From the IMG/VR virus record IMGVR_UViG_3300009499_000021, positions 1 through 37,767 of that record: a DNA stretch of 37,767 nt; one strand, 5' to 3'. The translations under genes were made by a program, and so were the position numbers. Of this stretch, positions 13,737 to 22,075 are shown in pieces. The notes below the pieces were generated by a model that worked only from the letters and a program-made list of their open reading frames with translations, searched no databases and was not told where the DNA came from. The number at the start of each line of letters is the position of its first letter. Within the stretch, counting starts at the first letter, position 1. The DNA is from a virus.

Positions 13737-14210
13737 ATGGGCAGAAAAAAGGCAGAAATGGCGAGGTACAACTGGACGAAGAAGAGGAAGAAGGCACTCG
13801 AATGCCTCGTCCGGGCAGGGGGCAATGTGCGCCTTGCCGCGGAAATAAGTGGCGACGAGGTGAGCGAGGCATACATACATAATCTGAAATATGACGATGA
13901 GCACACCCTCTTCCGGGAGCAATTCTATCGCTTGACCCAGAAGTTGCTCAACGAGATGGAGGTGGACGTTCAATTCGTCATTAGCCGATTAGTGAATATA
14001 TCTGATACGTTCCCTGCTCCCCAAAGGATACAAGCCCTTAAACTATTAGGTGACTATTTGGGCATTTGGGCTCCCGAGAAGAGGGAATTGTCGGTCGAGG
14101 TCATCTATCGGATAAAGGAGTTGGGCTTAGATGCCGAGGAGGTCGTTGCCGAGGCGGAACGGATTGTCCGAGACGCATATCGCGGAAGTGGCGGTTTGGC
14201 AGGCGATTGA
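13737..14210 (+). CDS. terS: Terminase small subunit
   Basis: Placed directly before the large terminase. The 157-residue protein opens with basic residues and a helix-turn-helix (about residues 14-50: RKKALECLVRAGGNVRLAAEISGDEVSEAYIHNL), typical of DNA recognition by small terminases, then a helical oligomerisation region and an acidic C-terminal helix that could bind the large subunit. ATG at 13737 lacks a ribosome site because it follows the terminator; ATG at 13758 with AAAAGGCAG is an alternative. The start is uncertain. The gene overlaps the large subunit by 80 bases. Confidence 0.72.
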   Translation: MGRKKAEMARYNWTKKRKKALECLVRAGGNVRLAAEISGDEVSEAYIHNLKYDDEHTLFREQFYRLTQKLLNEMEVDVQFVISRLVNISDTFPAPQRIQALKLLGDYLGIWAPEKRELSVEVIYRIKELGLDAEEVVAEAERIVRDAYRGSGGLAGD

Positions 14211-15474
14211 AAACCTGGCCGCCAGGCGGGAATGGCCCCTCAACGAACATGGGTGGGTTGCACATTACCAACCGAATCTAGGAGGCCAGGAAGCCTTCCA
14301 CGCGAGCCAAGCGAGGTTCAGGGCACTCATAGGCTCCAGGGGATCGGGCAAAACCGCCTGCGGCGTCCAGGAGGCTCTGCGGATGGTTAGGGAGCGCCCA
14401 GGTATGCCTGGGGCGATGGTGGCACCCGATCATCCGCAATGGCTAAAGGCCGCAGAGGAATTCTGGCGATGGGCGCCGGAAGACCGCGTCGTACAGCACC
14501 ACAAAACCGAGAACTGGATACTCTTCGACAATGGCTCGAAGGTTTGGTACGGGGGGATACACGACCCTGATTCCTGGCGGGGGCCGAATCTTAACTGGGT
14601 CTGGTTCGACGAGGCGGCGAGAAGTCCCGAGAAGGCGTGGTTGATTTTGCTGGCCACAGTGCGCGTGCCTCCCGATCCGATGGTGTGGATTACGACCACG
14701 CCAAGAGGGATGCGCCATTGGGTTTACGACTTCTTCGTCAAGAAGAACTGGCCGGAGGAAGTGCTCGATCTTTACGGGGGTGAAGTCCCGGTTGAACGGT
14801 TCCACGCCACCATAGAGGAGAACAAGGAGCACGTTGATCCGGGGTTCTACGCCTCGCTCCTAACGGCTTACACTGGCTCGTTCAAGCGCCAAGAGGTCGG
14901 CGGGGAGTTCGTCGAAGAAGGCGGGGCGTTGGCCGAGCGGTCATGGTTCGATATCGTAGACGTAGCCCCTTCGGATGCGCACAGGGCGAGATTCTGGGAC
15001 TTTGCGGCCACGGAAAAGAAGGCGGCAAAAGAAGACCCGGATTACACCGCTGGGGGCAAGGTAGCCCTCAAAGACGGGATTTACTATATCGAGCACATCA
15101 TCAAGGGGCAATGGAGAGCACACGATATCGAAAAGTTCATCAGGCGGACGGCGGATGAAGATGGGTCGGGGACATGGATAGGTGTGGAACAGGAGCCCGG
15201 GGCATCGGGCAAGATATTAGTCGCCCATTATGTGCGTGTGTTGGCGGGTTTCCATTGCGAGGGATACCGGCCAACTGGTGATAAGGTTGCGAGGGCCATG
15301 CCCTGGTTTGGCCAAGCGAAGGCAGGCAACGTGAAATTAGTCAGGGGGCCTTGGAACGAGGCTTTCTTGGATGAGGTGGAGGAGTTCCCGCTCGGCAAGC
15401 ATGACGACCAAGTGGACGCTGTGAGCGGGGGATTCGGGATGTTGCTTGAGCATAAGCCCGCATTCTATACGTGA
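14131..15474 (+). CDS. terL: Terminase large subunit
   Basis: ATPase motor plus nuclease that packages DNA into the prohead. Walker A GSRGSGKT at 68-75, Walker B VWFDEA at 157-162 and a coupling TTTPRG at 188-193 define the ATPase. The RNase H-like nuclease half has RFWDFA with D290, E353 in GVEQEPG, and HDDQVDA at 424-430, providing the acidic metal ligands. 447 residues is normal. The ATG at 14131 overlaps the small-subunit gene extensively; in-frame TTG (14164) or GTG (14188) are alternatives, since the first 20 residues are basic and not conserved-looking. Confidence 0.93.
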   Translation: MPRRSLPRRNGLSETHIAEVAVWQAIENLAARREWPLNEHGWVAHYQPNLGGQEAFHASQARFRALIGSRGSGKTACGVQEALRMVRERPGMPGAMVAPDHPQWLKAAEEFWRWAPEDRVVQHHKTENWILFDNGSKVWYGGIHDPDSWRGPNLNWVWFDEAARSPEKAWLILLATVRVPPDPMVWITTTPRGMRHWVYDFFVKKNWPEEVLDLYGGEVPVERFHATIEENKEHVDPGFYASLLTAYTGSFKRQEVGGEFVEEGGALAERSWFDIVDVAPSDAHRARFWDFAATEKKAAKEDPDYTAGGKVALKDGIYYIEHIIKGQWRAHDIEKFIRRTADEDGSGTWIGVEQEPGASGKILVAHYVRVLAGFHCEGYRPTGDKVARAMPWFGQAKAGNVKLVRGPWNEAFLDEVEEFPLGKHDDQVDAVSGGFGMLLEHKPAFYT

Positions 15475-15482
15475 GGCAAATC

Positions 15483-15626
15483 GTGGGTGAAGCCTTCTTG
15501 ATAGGATTCGGTGGAACACTGGGTGTCTTGGCGGCTCTCATAGTGATAGCGGGCATAGCGAGCATTGGATTCATTCTTCAATTACTCGCCAGGGCAACCC
15601 TGACGGTTTGGAGAAGGCGTAGATGA
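15483..15626 (+). CDS. Small membrane protein, 47 aa
   Basis: GTG start nine bases after the terminase stop, ending in ATGA overlap with the next gene. Residues about 4-37 are glycine- and leucine-rich hydrophobic sequence forming one long or two short membrane helices, followed by an arginine cluster (RRRR) that would stay in the cytoplasm. Such a protein between terminase and portal genes is unusual. It may insert in the inner membrane; no family is recognised. Confidence 0.5.
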   Translation: MGEAFLIGFGGTLGVLAALIVIAGIASIGFILQLLARATLTVWRRRR

Positions 15627-16015
15627 CCGTTTGGGTTATTCGGGATGGCGAGATAGTGGGCTATGAACGATTTGGCGAATGCCTTCGTTGCGGGGAGTGT
15701 TGTGAAAGACTTGCCTATAAGTGCCAAAAGGCCGAATCACCCAAAGAGGCCACAAATGGAAAGTACGCGGATCTAACAAAGTATGAGGATTGGGTTATAG
15801 AAGATTGGGATGACCCGAATACATGGAGATGGTGGGGGCCATTCAAGATTACCGAAAGGGAAAAACCTTGTGAGCGTTATGAACCCAATACCAAGTCTTG
15901 CTCGGAATTTGGGGAGGAGGGGTGGAAAGAAGTATGCCGCAAGTTCCCATTGAGGCTAGAGGACTTAGAAGGCTTATCCAACTGCGGGTTTAGGTTTGAG
16001 AGGCTTGAGGCGTAG
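15623..16015 (+). CDS. YkgJ-like cysteine-cluster protein
   Basis: Contains the signature CLRCGECC at about residues 20-27, then cysteines at about 34, 83, 92 and 105 in the order expected for the YkgJ/CxxCGxCC family (a predicted zinc- or iron-chelating fold), ending in the family-typical C-R-K-F-P motif (VCRKFP). Members are found in bacteria, sometimes fused to or near methyltransferase-like proteins such as FliB; function is not known. The 130-residue length fits. Encoded between terminase and portal genes with overlapping start, in a place where such a protein is not usual. Confidence 0.72.
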   Translation: MTVWVIRDGEIVGYERFGECLRCGECCERLAYKCQKAESPKEATNGKYADLTKYEDWVIEDWDDPNTWRWWGPFKITEREKPCERYEPNTKSCSEFGEEGWKEVCRKFPLRLEDLEGLSNCGFRFERLEA

Positions 16016-18064
16016 ATGATAGGCGACATCTTCAAAGAGATGCGAAGGCAACTAGTGGGCGAAACGAAGGGCATCGTAGGACTGCCTACCGGAACGGAAG
16101 GTTGGGCCGGTTGGGGGACCAGCGTGAGGACGGACTTCCAATCCCTCTCCAGGGAGGGCTACGAGAAGAACGCCCTCATCAATGCCTGCGTCAACGAACT
16201 CGCCTCCTCGGCCTCCGAAGCCAAGTTGGTCGTGGAACAGAAGAGGGGAAAGGAGTGGATACCGAACCCCGACCACGGCCTTCAAATCTTGCTAGACGAC
16301 CCCAATCCGTTGATGTCGGCCTACGAGTTCTGGTTCAATACGATCATGTACCTCTCGATCGCTGGCAAATGCTTCTGGGAGATGGAGCCGAGCGGTGCCG
16401 GAAGGATCGTCGGCCTTTGGTTGATGCGGCCTGACCTCGTGGAGATAGAGGCGATGAGGGTGAAACTCGGCGAACGGACCAGGAAGAAGATAGCGGGATT
16501 CAGGTGGTTGGGCTTGGGTGAGGGCTCGATAACGTTCCCGTCGGAGGGGGTGCTCTACTTCAAGCATCCCCATCCCCGGGACGAGATAGAAGGGTTTCCC
16601 CCGTTGGCGGCGGCCGCCAGGGACGGCGACACCGACAACTTCGCCACCGACTTCGTCCAGTCCTTCTTCAAGAATGCCGCCGTGCCGTTCGGCATATTCA
16701 AGATGAAGGGCTACCAGGACGAAGCCATGATCGCGCAGGCCAAAGCCAAACTAAAGGCCATGTACGGTGGTCCGGCGCAGATGTGGCACGATCCCCTATT
16801 TCTCGGCGAGGAATCTGAGTGGGTCCAAATGGGTTCCACGTTCACGGACATGGACTTCCCTCAACTCCGGAGAATCACCGAGTCCAGGATATGCGCGGTC
16901 TTCCAGGTTCCCCCCATCCTGGTCGGCGCTTTCGTCGGGTTGGAAAAGGGATCGCTTGGCACTCCGGCCTACACGATGGCTCGCAAGTCGTTCTGGATGG
17001 AAACCTTGATGCCGGCATATAAGAAGAATGCGGGGATCATCAACCGACAATTAGCCCCCCTCTTCGGCAAAGATGTAAGAGTCGTGTGGGACTTCTCGGA
17101 AGTCGAGGCGCTTCAAGAAGAACAGAGCGCGGTGTTTACCAGGGCGAATGACAGCATAGCCGCGGGGTGGGTCACCGTGAACGAAGCGCGGAATATGGCG
17201 GGCCTAGAGGAAGTTCCTGCTGGCGACGTTTTCCTCCGGCCCATGATGCTCTTGCCGGTCTCCGCGGAGGAGAAGCCGCCACCCCCCGGGGCCAAGGCCC
17301 TCGAATTGAAGGGCGCCCATGTCCCCGAGGAAGCGAAAGAGCGGTGGGCGAAGGCCATCGACATGGTGGCCCAAGCCTGGGAGGGCATATTCAAGAAGAC
17401 GGCCGGGGGACGCTTCAAGGCAGAGAAGGAAGCGTTGTTGAAGATTTTAAGGAAAGAGGGCAAGGCGACCAAGCAGGGGGACCCGTTCGAAAAGTTCCTA
17501 GAAGAAGGGACGGCCTACTTGATGGTCGATAAGGAAGTATGGGTGGAGGAATTCAACCCCCTCTTCGCGGGAGTCATGGAGGCCCAGGCGGACAATATCC
17601 TAGCAGCCTACGGGATCTCCTTCGACATCAACCGCCCGGAAGTCCAGGAATTCCTGAAGGCTTACACCTTCGAGTTCGCCAAGGGCATCGAGGGGGTGAG
17701 CGAGAAGGGGCTGCGGGAACTGGTGGCGGAAGCCCAGAGGGAAGGGTGGTCGGTCCCGACGCTCCGTAAGGCCATAGAGGAGGACACGGGGCACTACTAC
17801 GACAAGGTGCGGTCAACACGGATCGCTAGGACCGAGACGATAAGATCTTCCAACGCAGGGGCCGAGGAAGCGTGGAAGCACGCGGGCATCGAATACAAGC
17901 AATGGTACGCCACCTTGGACGGGCGGCAATGCCCAGAATGCGAAGCAGAGTATGAATATTCGAAGGACAACCCGACCATCATGGGGGGGCTTTTCAGGTG
18001 TGGTCTAGCCTATCCCACCCTGCACCCCAATTGCAGATGTACGATATTGGCCTATTTCGAATGA
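16016..18064 (+). CDS. Portal protein fused to a MuF-like domain
   Basis: Residues about 1-430 are an HK97/SPP1-type portal: NALINACVNELASSASEAKLVVE near the N-terminus, DDPNPLMSAYEFWFNTIMYLSIAGKCFWEM, and a clip/wing region with FQVPPILVGAF near 300. Residues about 435-530 are a charged helical linker. The C-terminal 150 residues are a phage Mu gpF-like domain: STRIARTETIRSSNAG, a CPECEAEY knuckle, and HPNCRC at 670-675, probable metal ligands. MuF proteins are minor head proteins and are usually separate; here it is fused, giving 682 residues. DNA enters and leaves through this ring. Confidence 0.88.
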   Translation: MIGDIFKEMRRQLVGETKGIVGLPTGTEGWAGWGTSVRTDFQSLSREGYEKNALINACVNELASSASEAKLVVEQKRGKEWIPNPDHGLQILLDDPNPLMSAYEFWFNTIMYLSIAGKCFWEMEPSGAGRIVGLWLMRPDLVEIEAMRVKLGERTRKKIAGFRWLGLGEGSITFPSEGVLYFKHPHPRDEIEGFPPLAAAARDGDTDNFATDFVQSFFKNAAVPFGIFKMKGYQDEAMIAQAKAKLKAMYGGPAQMWHDPLFLGEESEWVQMGSTFTDMDFPQLRRITESRICAVFQVPPILVGAFVGLEKGSLGTPAYTMARKSFWMETLMPAYKKNAGIINRQLAPLFGKDVRVVWDFSEVEALQEEQSAVFTRANDSIAAGWVTVNEARNMAGLEEVPAGDVFLRPMMLLPVSAEEKPPPPGAKALELKGAHVPEEAKERWAKAIDMVAQAWEGIFKKTAGGRFKAEKEALLKILRKEGKATKQGDPFEKFLEEGTAYLMVDKEVWVEEFNPLFAGVMEAQADNILAAYGISFDINRPEVQEFLKAYTFEFAKGIEGVSEKGLRELVAEAQREGWSVPTLRKAIEEDTGHYYDKVRSTRIARTETIRSSNAGAEEAWKHAGIEYKQWYATLDGRQCPECEAEYEYSKDNPTIMGGLFRCGLAYPTLHPNCRCTILAYFE

Positions 18065-18075
18065 GGAGGTGAACG

Positions 18076-18954
18076 ATGGCTGAGAGATGGGAACCCAAAG
18101 AGCGCAAATCCTTCCCCTTCGAGTTGGATGAAAAGGAGGGGGTTGACATCGAGGAGCGGAGAATCAAAGGCTACTTCGCCGTGATGGGTAATTTCGATGG
18201 TTACGACATCATCGAGAAAGGCGCTTTCAATAAGACGCTCAAGGAGCAGGGCGATAGGGTCAAGAGTTTCTGGATTCACGAATTTCGTGAGCCCATCGGC
18301 AAGCCCGTGGAAATGAAGGAAGTATCGAGGGGCAGATTGCCAGCGAAATTGCTGAAGAGGGCTCCCGATGCCACGGCTGGGCTTTACGCGGATTTGAAGA
18401 TCAGCCGCACCAGGCGGGGCGATGAGGCGCTTGAACTCGCCAAGGACGGTGTACTCGACGAGGGTTCGATAGGGTTTGATTCCATCAAAGAGGAATGGCA
18501 GGAACACGAGGAACTGGGTGGCAAGAAGGTTCGCCATATCAAGGAATTGAGGCTTTACGATCTCTCCCCTGTCCCGATAGGCATGAATCCTGGTGCGATC
18601 ATCACCGAGGTCAAGAGCGAGGAGGAAAAGGTCGAGCAGACCGATGATTTCATCTACATCCCCGCCCCGGGCGAGGCCGGGAAGCACGAAGGTGACGATC
18701 ACCGGATCCGCTACATCGATATAGACGCAGACAAGGGCATCCGAGCCAAGTATTGCGGGTCTTGCAAGAAGATCGCCACCTATGTCTTCACCAAGGAGAA
18801 GACCTGGACGGTGGCGAAGGCGAAAGCCTGGGTCAAGGAGCATCACGAGAAGGCGACCGACAAGGCTGTCTTCCTGCTCGACCTGGAAAGGATAGACTTG
18901 AAAGCCCGCATCCAGGCAGCGGAGATCCAAAGGCAACAGATAGAAGCACTTTAA
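18076..18954 (+). CDS. HK97-type prohead protease with C-terminal extension
   Basis: Serine protease of the U35/S78 class that matures the capsid. Key features are RIKGYFAVMGNFDGYDIIEKGAF at 29-51, the catalytic histidine in WIHE (H68), the catalytic serine in DEGSIGF (S131), and KELRLYDLSPVPIGMNPGA at about 175-195. Residues about 215-292 are an extra domain with a CGSC pair and a KTWTVAKAKAWVKEHHEK-like helix, absent from the minimal protease and possibly a scaffold-like portion. GGAGGTG precedes ATG at 18076. It should cleave the N-terminal region of the capsid protein encoded next. Confidence 0.87.
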   Translation: MAERWEPKERKSFPFELDEKEGVDIEERRIKGYFAVMGNFDGYDIIEKGAFNKTLKEQGDRVKSFWIHEFREPIGKPVEMKEVSRGRLPAKLLKRAPDATAGLYADLKISRTRRGDEALELAKDGVLDEGSIGFDSIKEEWQEHEELGGKKVRHIKELRLYDLSPVPIGMNPGAIITEVKSEEEKVEQTDDFIYIPAPGEAGKHEGDDHRIRYIDIDADKGIRAKYCGSCKKIATYVFTKEKTWTVAKAKAWVKEHHEKATDKAVFLLDLERIDLKARIQAAEIQRQQIEAL

Positions 18955-18989
18955 CATAGCGGAATAGGTCATTAAGACGGCAGGTGAAG

Positions 18990-19023
18990 CCGAAGCCGCC
19001 CGCTGGCGGGCACTCTACTTCGG
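18990..19023 (+). other. Stem-loop pair upstream of the capsid gene
   Basis: In the 145-base gap before the capsid gene, an outer stem CCGAAG (18990-18995) / CTTCGG (19018-19023) encloses an inner GCCCG/CGGGC hairpin (18998-19011, loop CTGG). No T-run follows. It may be an mRNA processing or stability element that raises capsid expression. Nothing else was recognised in this gap. Confidence 0.5.
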
Positions 19024-19099
19024 TCATCTCCTTAACTTGGGTTATGGGGGCGACAAGCCATGTATGACCCCATATCTACAAAGAAAAGGAGGTATCAAA

Positions 19100-20392
19100 G
19101 TGGATATAGGAAAGTTGAGAGAAGAGGCGTTGGTTCTGACCAAGAAAGGCCAGGATCTCATAGAGAAGATCATGGCCGGGGAAGAGCCTGCCGAGAAGTT
19201 GGAACAGGCCCAGGCTTTCGTCGATGAAGGCGGGGCCAAGATGGACCTTGCAGGTGCGGCTGTCAAAGCCTCGGCACAGGAGGTGCTCCTAATCGACGGG
19301 TTGGGTTCCTTGACGGTAGCCACCCCCAAGGACGTCGTCGTCGACAAGACGGGAGTCGCGTGGAAGTCCCTTGAGGAATACCTGGTGTCGATCGCCGCTA
19401 TGGGCGACCCTGCTGTTAGGGCGCAGGTGGAAGCCAAGGGATACTTGGGCGAGGGATGGCAGACGAAGTTGCTCTCCGAGGCTGTGGGAGCGGCTGGGGG
19501 ATTCTTAGTTCCGATCGAGTATCGACCGGAGATCTTCCAGAAGGCGTATGAGGACAGCATCGTTCGGCCCCTGGCCACGGTGCTCCCGATGAGCGTGCGC
19601 CAACTCCAGATGCCGTCCCTGGACCAGACCATTACCCCCGACGCGCCGAAGTCGGCGTTCCAGGGCGGAATGGTGTTCTTCTGGACGGAGGAAGGCGCTC
19701 CCAAGACGGAAGTCGACTTGAAGTTTAAGTTGATTGACCTCGTGTGCCACGAATACTCCGGCTATCTGCCCGTCACCAACATCCTGATCGCCGACTCCCC
19801 CATCTCGCTGGAGACACTGATCCGCACTCAGTTCGGCAAAACCTCCGCCGGCTACGAGGACTGGCACTTCCTCAATGGCTCTGGCGTAGGCCAGCCGCAG
19901 GGAGTGATCTCCGCGGGTGCCACCCTCCAGCCGAACAGGGCGGGAGCGAACCACATCGTGTGGGCGGACATCATGGCCATGCTCCACAACTTCCAGCCCG
20001 GTGCTAACGGCAGGTGGGTCATACACCACTGTTGCCTGGAGGAACTCTTGCAGTTGCAGGACGGTCTCGGCAACTACATGTGGATCCCCAACATGCGGGA
20101 CGGCATACCGACCTATCTAATGGGCTATCCGATCATCTGGACGGAGAAGGTTCCCGCCCTCGGCACCAAGGGGGACATCGGGTTGTACGACTTCTCCTAC
20201 TACCTGATCGGCGACCGCCAGCAGCCGACCATCGACTCCAGCATCCACTACAAGTTCATCGAGAACCAGACGACCTTCCGTCTGGCCGCTAGAGTGGATG
20301 GGCAGCCCTGGCTGACGGCCCCCATCATGTTGATGCCGGCGGGAACGTCGAGCATCAGCCCGTTCGTGTCGCTGGACGTGCCAGCAGCGTAA
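19100..20392 (+). CDS. Major capsid protein, HK97 fold
   Basis: The GTG at 19100 is chosen because AAAGGAGGT lies seven bases upstream; an in-frame ATG at 19037 has no such site. The first about 120 residues are helical and acidic, as expected for a delta domain cleaved by the adjacent protease. The mature part (from about residue 130) has the Phage_capsid pattern: GGFLVPIEYRPEIFQKAYEDSIVRPLATVLPM, DWHFLNGSGVGQPQGVISAGA, and GYPIIWTEKVPALGTKGDIGLYDFSYYLIGDR, then ARVDGQPWLTAPIML. 430 residues is typical. Copies assemble into the icosahedral head. Confidence 0.9.
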   Translation: MDIGKLREEALVLTKKGQDLIEKIMAGEEPAEKLEQAQAFVDEGGAKMDLAGAAVKASAQEVLLIDGLGSLTVATPKDVVVDKTGVAWKSLEEYLVSIAAMGDPAVRAQVEAKGYLGEGWQTKLLSEAVGAAGGFLVPIEYRPEIFQKAYEDSIVRPLATVLPMSVRQLQMPSLDQTITPDAPKSAFQGGMVFFWTEEGAPKTEVDLKFKLIDLVCHEYSGYLPVTNILIADSPISLETLIRTQFGKTSAGYEDWHFLNGSGVGQPQGVISAGATLQPNRAGANHIVWADIMAMLHNFQPGANGRWVIHHCCLEELLQLQDGLGNYMWIPNMRDGIPTYLMGYPIIWTEKVPALGTKGDIGLYDFSYYLIGDRQQPTIDSSIHYKFIENQTTFRLAARVDGQPWLTAPIMLMPAGTSSISPFVSLDVPAA

Positions 20393-20397
20393 AACCA

Positions 20398-20421
20398 GGG
20401 AGGGGACTAACCTCCCCTCCC
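20398..20421 (+). other. Twin hairpin A (GGA-CTAACC-TCC)
   Basis: Perfect 9-bp stem GGGAGGGGA / TCCCCTCCC with a six-base loop CTAACC, six bases after the capsid stop. No T-run. A second hairpin with the same design, loop CTAATC, lies after the next gene at 20941. This is probably an mRNA element that separates or stabilises segments of the capsid message. Confidence 0.65.
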
Positions 20422-20443
20422 GTAACCATAAGGAGGTAGCACA

Positions 20444-20935
20444 ATGTGTGAAAGATTCATAATCGAGAGGGATCGGCACGACGGCGACCACCAGGCGTGT
20501 TTGCTGGAACCGCAAACCTTTGCCGCAGGAGCACAGAATACACCAACCATCCACATGAAGGGCTTCGAGCGAGCGCTCTTCTGCATCCTGGGTGGGGCAA
20601 TCGGTGCTGCGGCTGCTACACTGGACATTGAGGTGTTCCAGTGCACGACCCGTGACAACAGCCTGGGGGATGCCAAGGTGCTGGCCGGCTTGTATGGCAC
20701 GAAGGCCATCGCCACCGAGACGGCCGGGACCGACTACGCGGGGATGAACCAGAAATGGTTGATCGAGGTGAAGACCGAGGAGATGGACGTCGACGCTCAT
20801 TTCGACTTCCTCTTCATACGGATCACCACGACCGCCCAGACCTGGCTGTTGGCAGTCGAGGCCGTCCGGAGCGTGGCGCACTACGAGCCCACCGTGCATC
20901 CGAACATCGATCAAGTCGTGCCGACGACCCTGTGA
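20444..20935 (+). CDS. Capsid-associated protein, decoration-like, 163 aa
   Basis: Lies between the two similar hairpins directly after the capsid gene, with AAGGAGG before the ATG. It is beta-rich, with repeats of Thr-Val-hydrophobic strands, a central glycine/alanine segment (ILGGAIGAAAATLDIEVFQCTTRD) and the pattern ATLDIEVFQ...GTKAI...WLIEVKTEEMDVDAHFDFLFIRITTT found in phage proteins encoded just after capsid genes and believed to decorate heads. The identification as decoration protein comes from position and general form. Confidence 0.55.
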   Translation: MCERFIIERDRHDGDHQACLLEPQTFAAGAQNTPTIHMKGFERALFCILGGAIGAAAATLDIEVFQCTTRDNSLGDAKVLAGLYGTKAIATETAGTDYAGMNQKWLIEVKTEEMDVDAHFDFLFIRITTTAQTWLLAVEAVRSVAHYEPTVHPNIDQVVPTTL

Positions 20936-20940
20936 TCGAA

Positions 20941-20964
20941 GGGGGCGGACTAATCTCCGCCCCC
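20941..20964 (+). other. Twin hairpin B (GGA-CTAATC-TCC)
   Basis: Perfect 9-bp stem GGGGGCGGA / TCCGCCCCC with loop CTAATC, five bases after a stop codon. The stem sequence differs from hairpin A, but the GGA/TCC closing pairs and the loop CTAAYC are the same, which suggests selection on the loop rather than shared ancestry by simple copying. Confidence 0.65.
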
Positions 20965-20987
20965 ACAACACTTATCAGGAGGGCAAC

Positions 20988-21221
20988 ATGCGAGTCCAAG
21001 TGACGACCCCATTCCATGGCAAAGAGGAGGAACGCCTCCTCAGGGTAGGACAGATCATAACTGTTACTCAGGATCGAGGCGAGCGTATGATAGCCAGGGG
21101 GTTGGGGATTATAGCCCCCGATCTCCCAGAGCCCAAACCAAAGGCCAAGAAGCGCAAGAAGGCAAAGAAGCCCGCCGAGGACAAGGCGCAGAGACCCACC
21201 GAGGATAAGACTGAGAGATAA
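20988..21221 (+). CDS. Small protein, member 1 of a three-copy family
   Basis: Resembles the proteins at 22065 and 26860: a start of MRVxV, then F...G, a RVGQIITV-like strand, then an ERMIARGLGII-like helix. This copy has a C-terminal tail rich in lysine, proline, alanine and glutamate (residues about 45-77), probably disordered. The conserved core looks like a small beta-strand plus helix fold, as in phage head-completion or tail accessory proteins. It overlaps the glycosyltransferase-like gene by one base. The role is unknown. Confidence 0.55.
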   Translation: MRVQVTTPFHGKEEERLLRVGQIITVTQDRGERMIARGLGIIAPDLPEPKPKAKKRKKAKKPAEDKAQRPTEDKTER

Positions 21222-22075
21222 TGCGCGTACTTGTCGCTTACCCGATCCAGCGAGGAAGACTGTTCCGCCATTCCCTCGATTCTGTCATGGGCCAGGAATG
21301 GGACGGGCAACTGGACTTCTTCCACCTCTTGGGGGGCGATTTCCCGATACCTTCTGTGAACAACGTCGTCCGCAAGTATAACCAGGCCCGGGAGGTGGTT
21401 CTCAAGTGTGGCTATGACGCTTTGTTCACGGCGGAATGCGACATCATCATGCCGAGGGACGCCCTGAAGCGTCTTGCCGCCGTGGATGCAGATGTAGTGT
21501 ATGGGCTCTACGTCTGGCGTCGCGGCCACCCTTCCTGGAACGCCTATTCCTACGTGGGCGGCAGGACCGCGAGGTCGTTCAGTAGAGACTTAGCGTTGGC
21601 TAAAGCATCGTGGGGAAAAGTCGTCGGGGTCAAGGGTCTCGGGAATGGATGCACATTGATACACCGCCGCGTCCTTGAAAAGTTCCCGTTCAGGAAGATG
21701 CCCGTGCAACAGCACAGTTGTGACTGGGCGTTGTCCGTGGATTGCCAGGAGGCCGGGTTCGTGCAGAAGTGTGATCTTTCGGTCATCTGCGGGCACATCG
21801 ACCACTTTCATAATGAGCAAGTGCCCTTCATCCGTTGGCCTGATATTACGCAGAGGGGGCTTTATCGGATTTCAGACGTTGGTCCCATACCGGAGGATCT
21901 CGAAACCAACGCGCTCGTTTACCTGAAAGATATGACCGGGGACATGAAGGTCAAGATGCTGGAACGCGCCCACCTGGGGAATAGCGCCATGGCGCAGGCC
22001 GGCGAGGTGATCGAGTTGGCGAAGGCGCAGGCCAAACAAATGGTTTGGGACGGGGTAGCAGAACGTGCGGGTTAA
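21221..22075 (+). CDS. Glycosyltransferase-like protein in the capsid operon
   Basis: Resembles GT-A glycosyltransferases of phages encoded beside capsid genes: N-terminal MRVLVAYPIQRGR, an AECDIIMPRDAL metal-site-like motif at 71-82, VVGVKGLGNGCTLIHRRVLEKFPF near 125-147, and CDWALSVDCQEAGF...CGHIDHFHNEQ near 167-200 as the acidic/histidine-rich catalytic end. The DxD-like motif is weaker than in the 7.6-12.4 kb enzymes. The C-terminal 70 residues are helical. Because it is flanked by capsid genes it may modify the virion, but the substrate is unproven. Confidence 0.7.
   Translation: MRVLVAYPIQRGRLFRHSLDSVMGQEWDGQLDFFHLLGGDFPIPSVNNVVRKYNQAREVVLKCGYDALFTAECDIIMPRDALKRLAAVDADVVYGLYVWRRGHPSWNAYSYVGGRTARSFSRDLALAKASWGKVVGVKGLGNGCTLIHRRVLEKFPFRKMPVQQHSCDWALSVDCQEAGFVQKCDLSVICGHIDHFHNEQVPFIRWPDITQRGLYRISDVGPIPEDLETNALVYLKDMTGDMKVKMLERAHLGNSAMAQAGEVIELAKAQAKQMVWDGVAERAG

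Noticed and set aside
18052-18972. A 306-codon leftward reading frame opposite the prohead protease
   Set aside because: The rightward frame has clear protease motifs and a good ribosome site; the reverse frame has no motif and no site.
20117-20971. A 284-codon leftward frame across the end of the capsid gene
   Set aside because: It crosses two forward genes and a hairpin; no ribosome site or protein motif.
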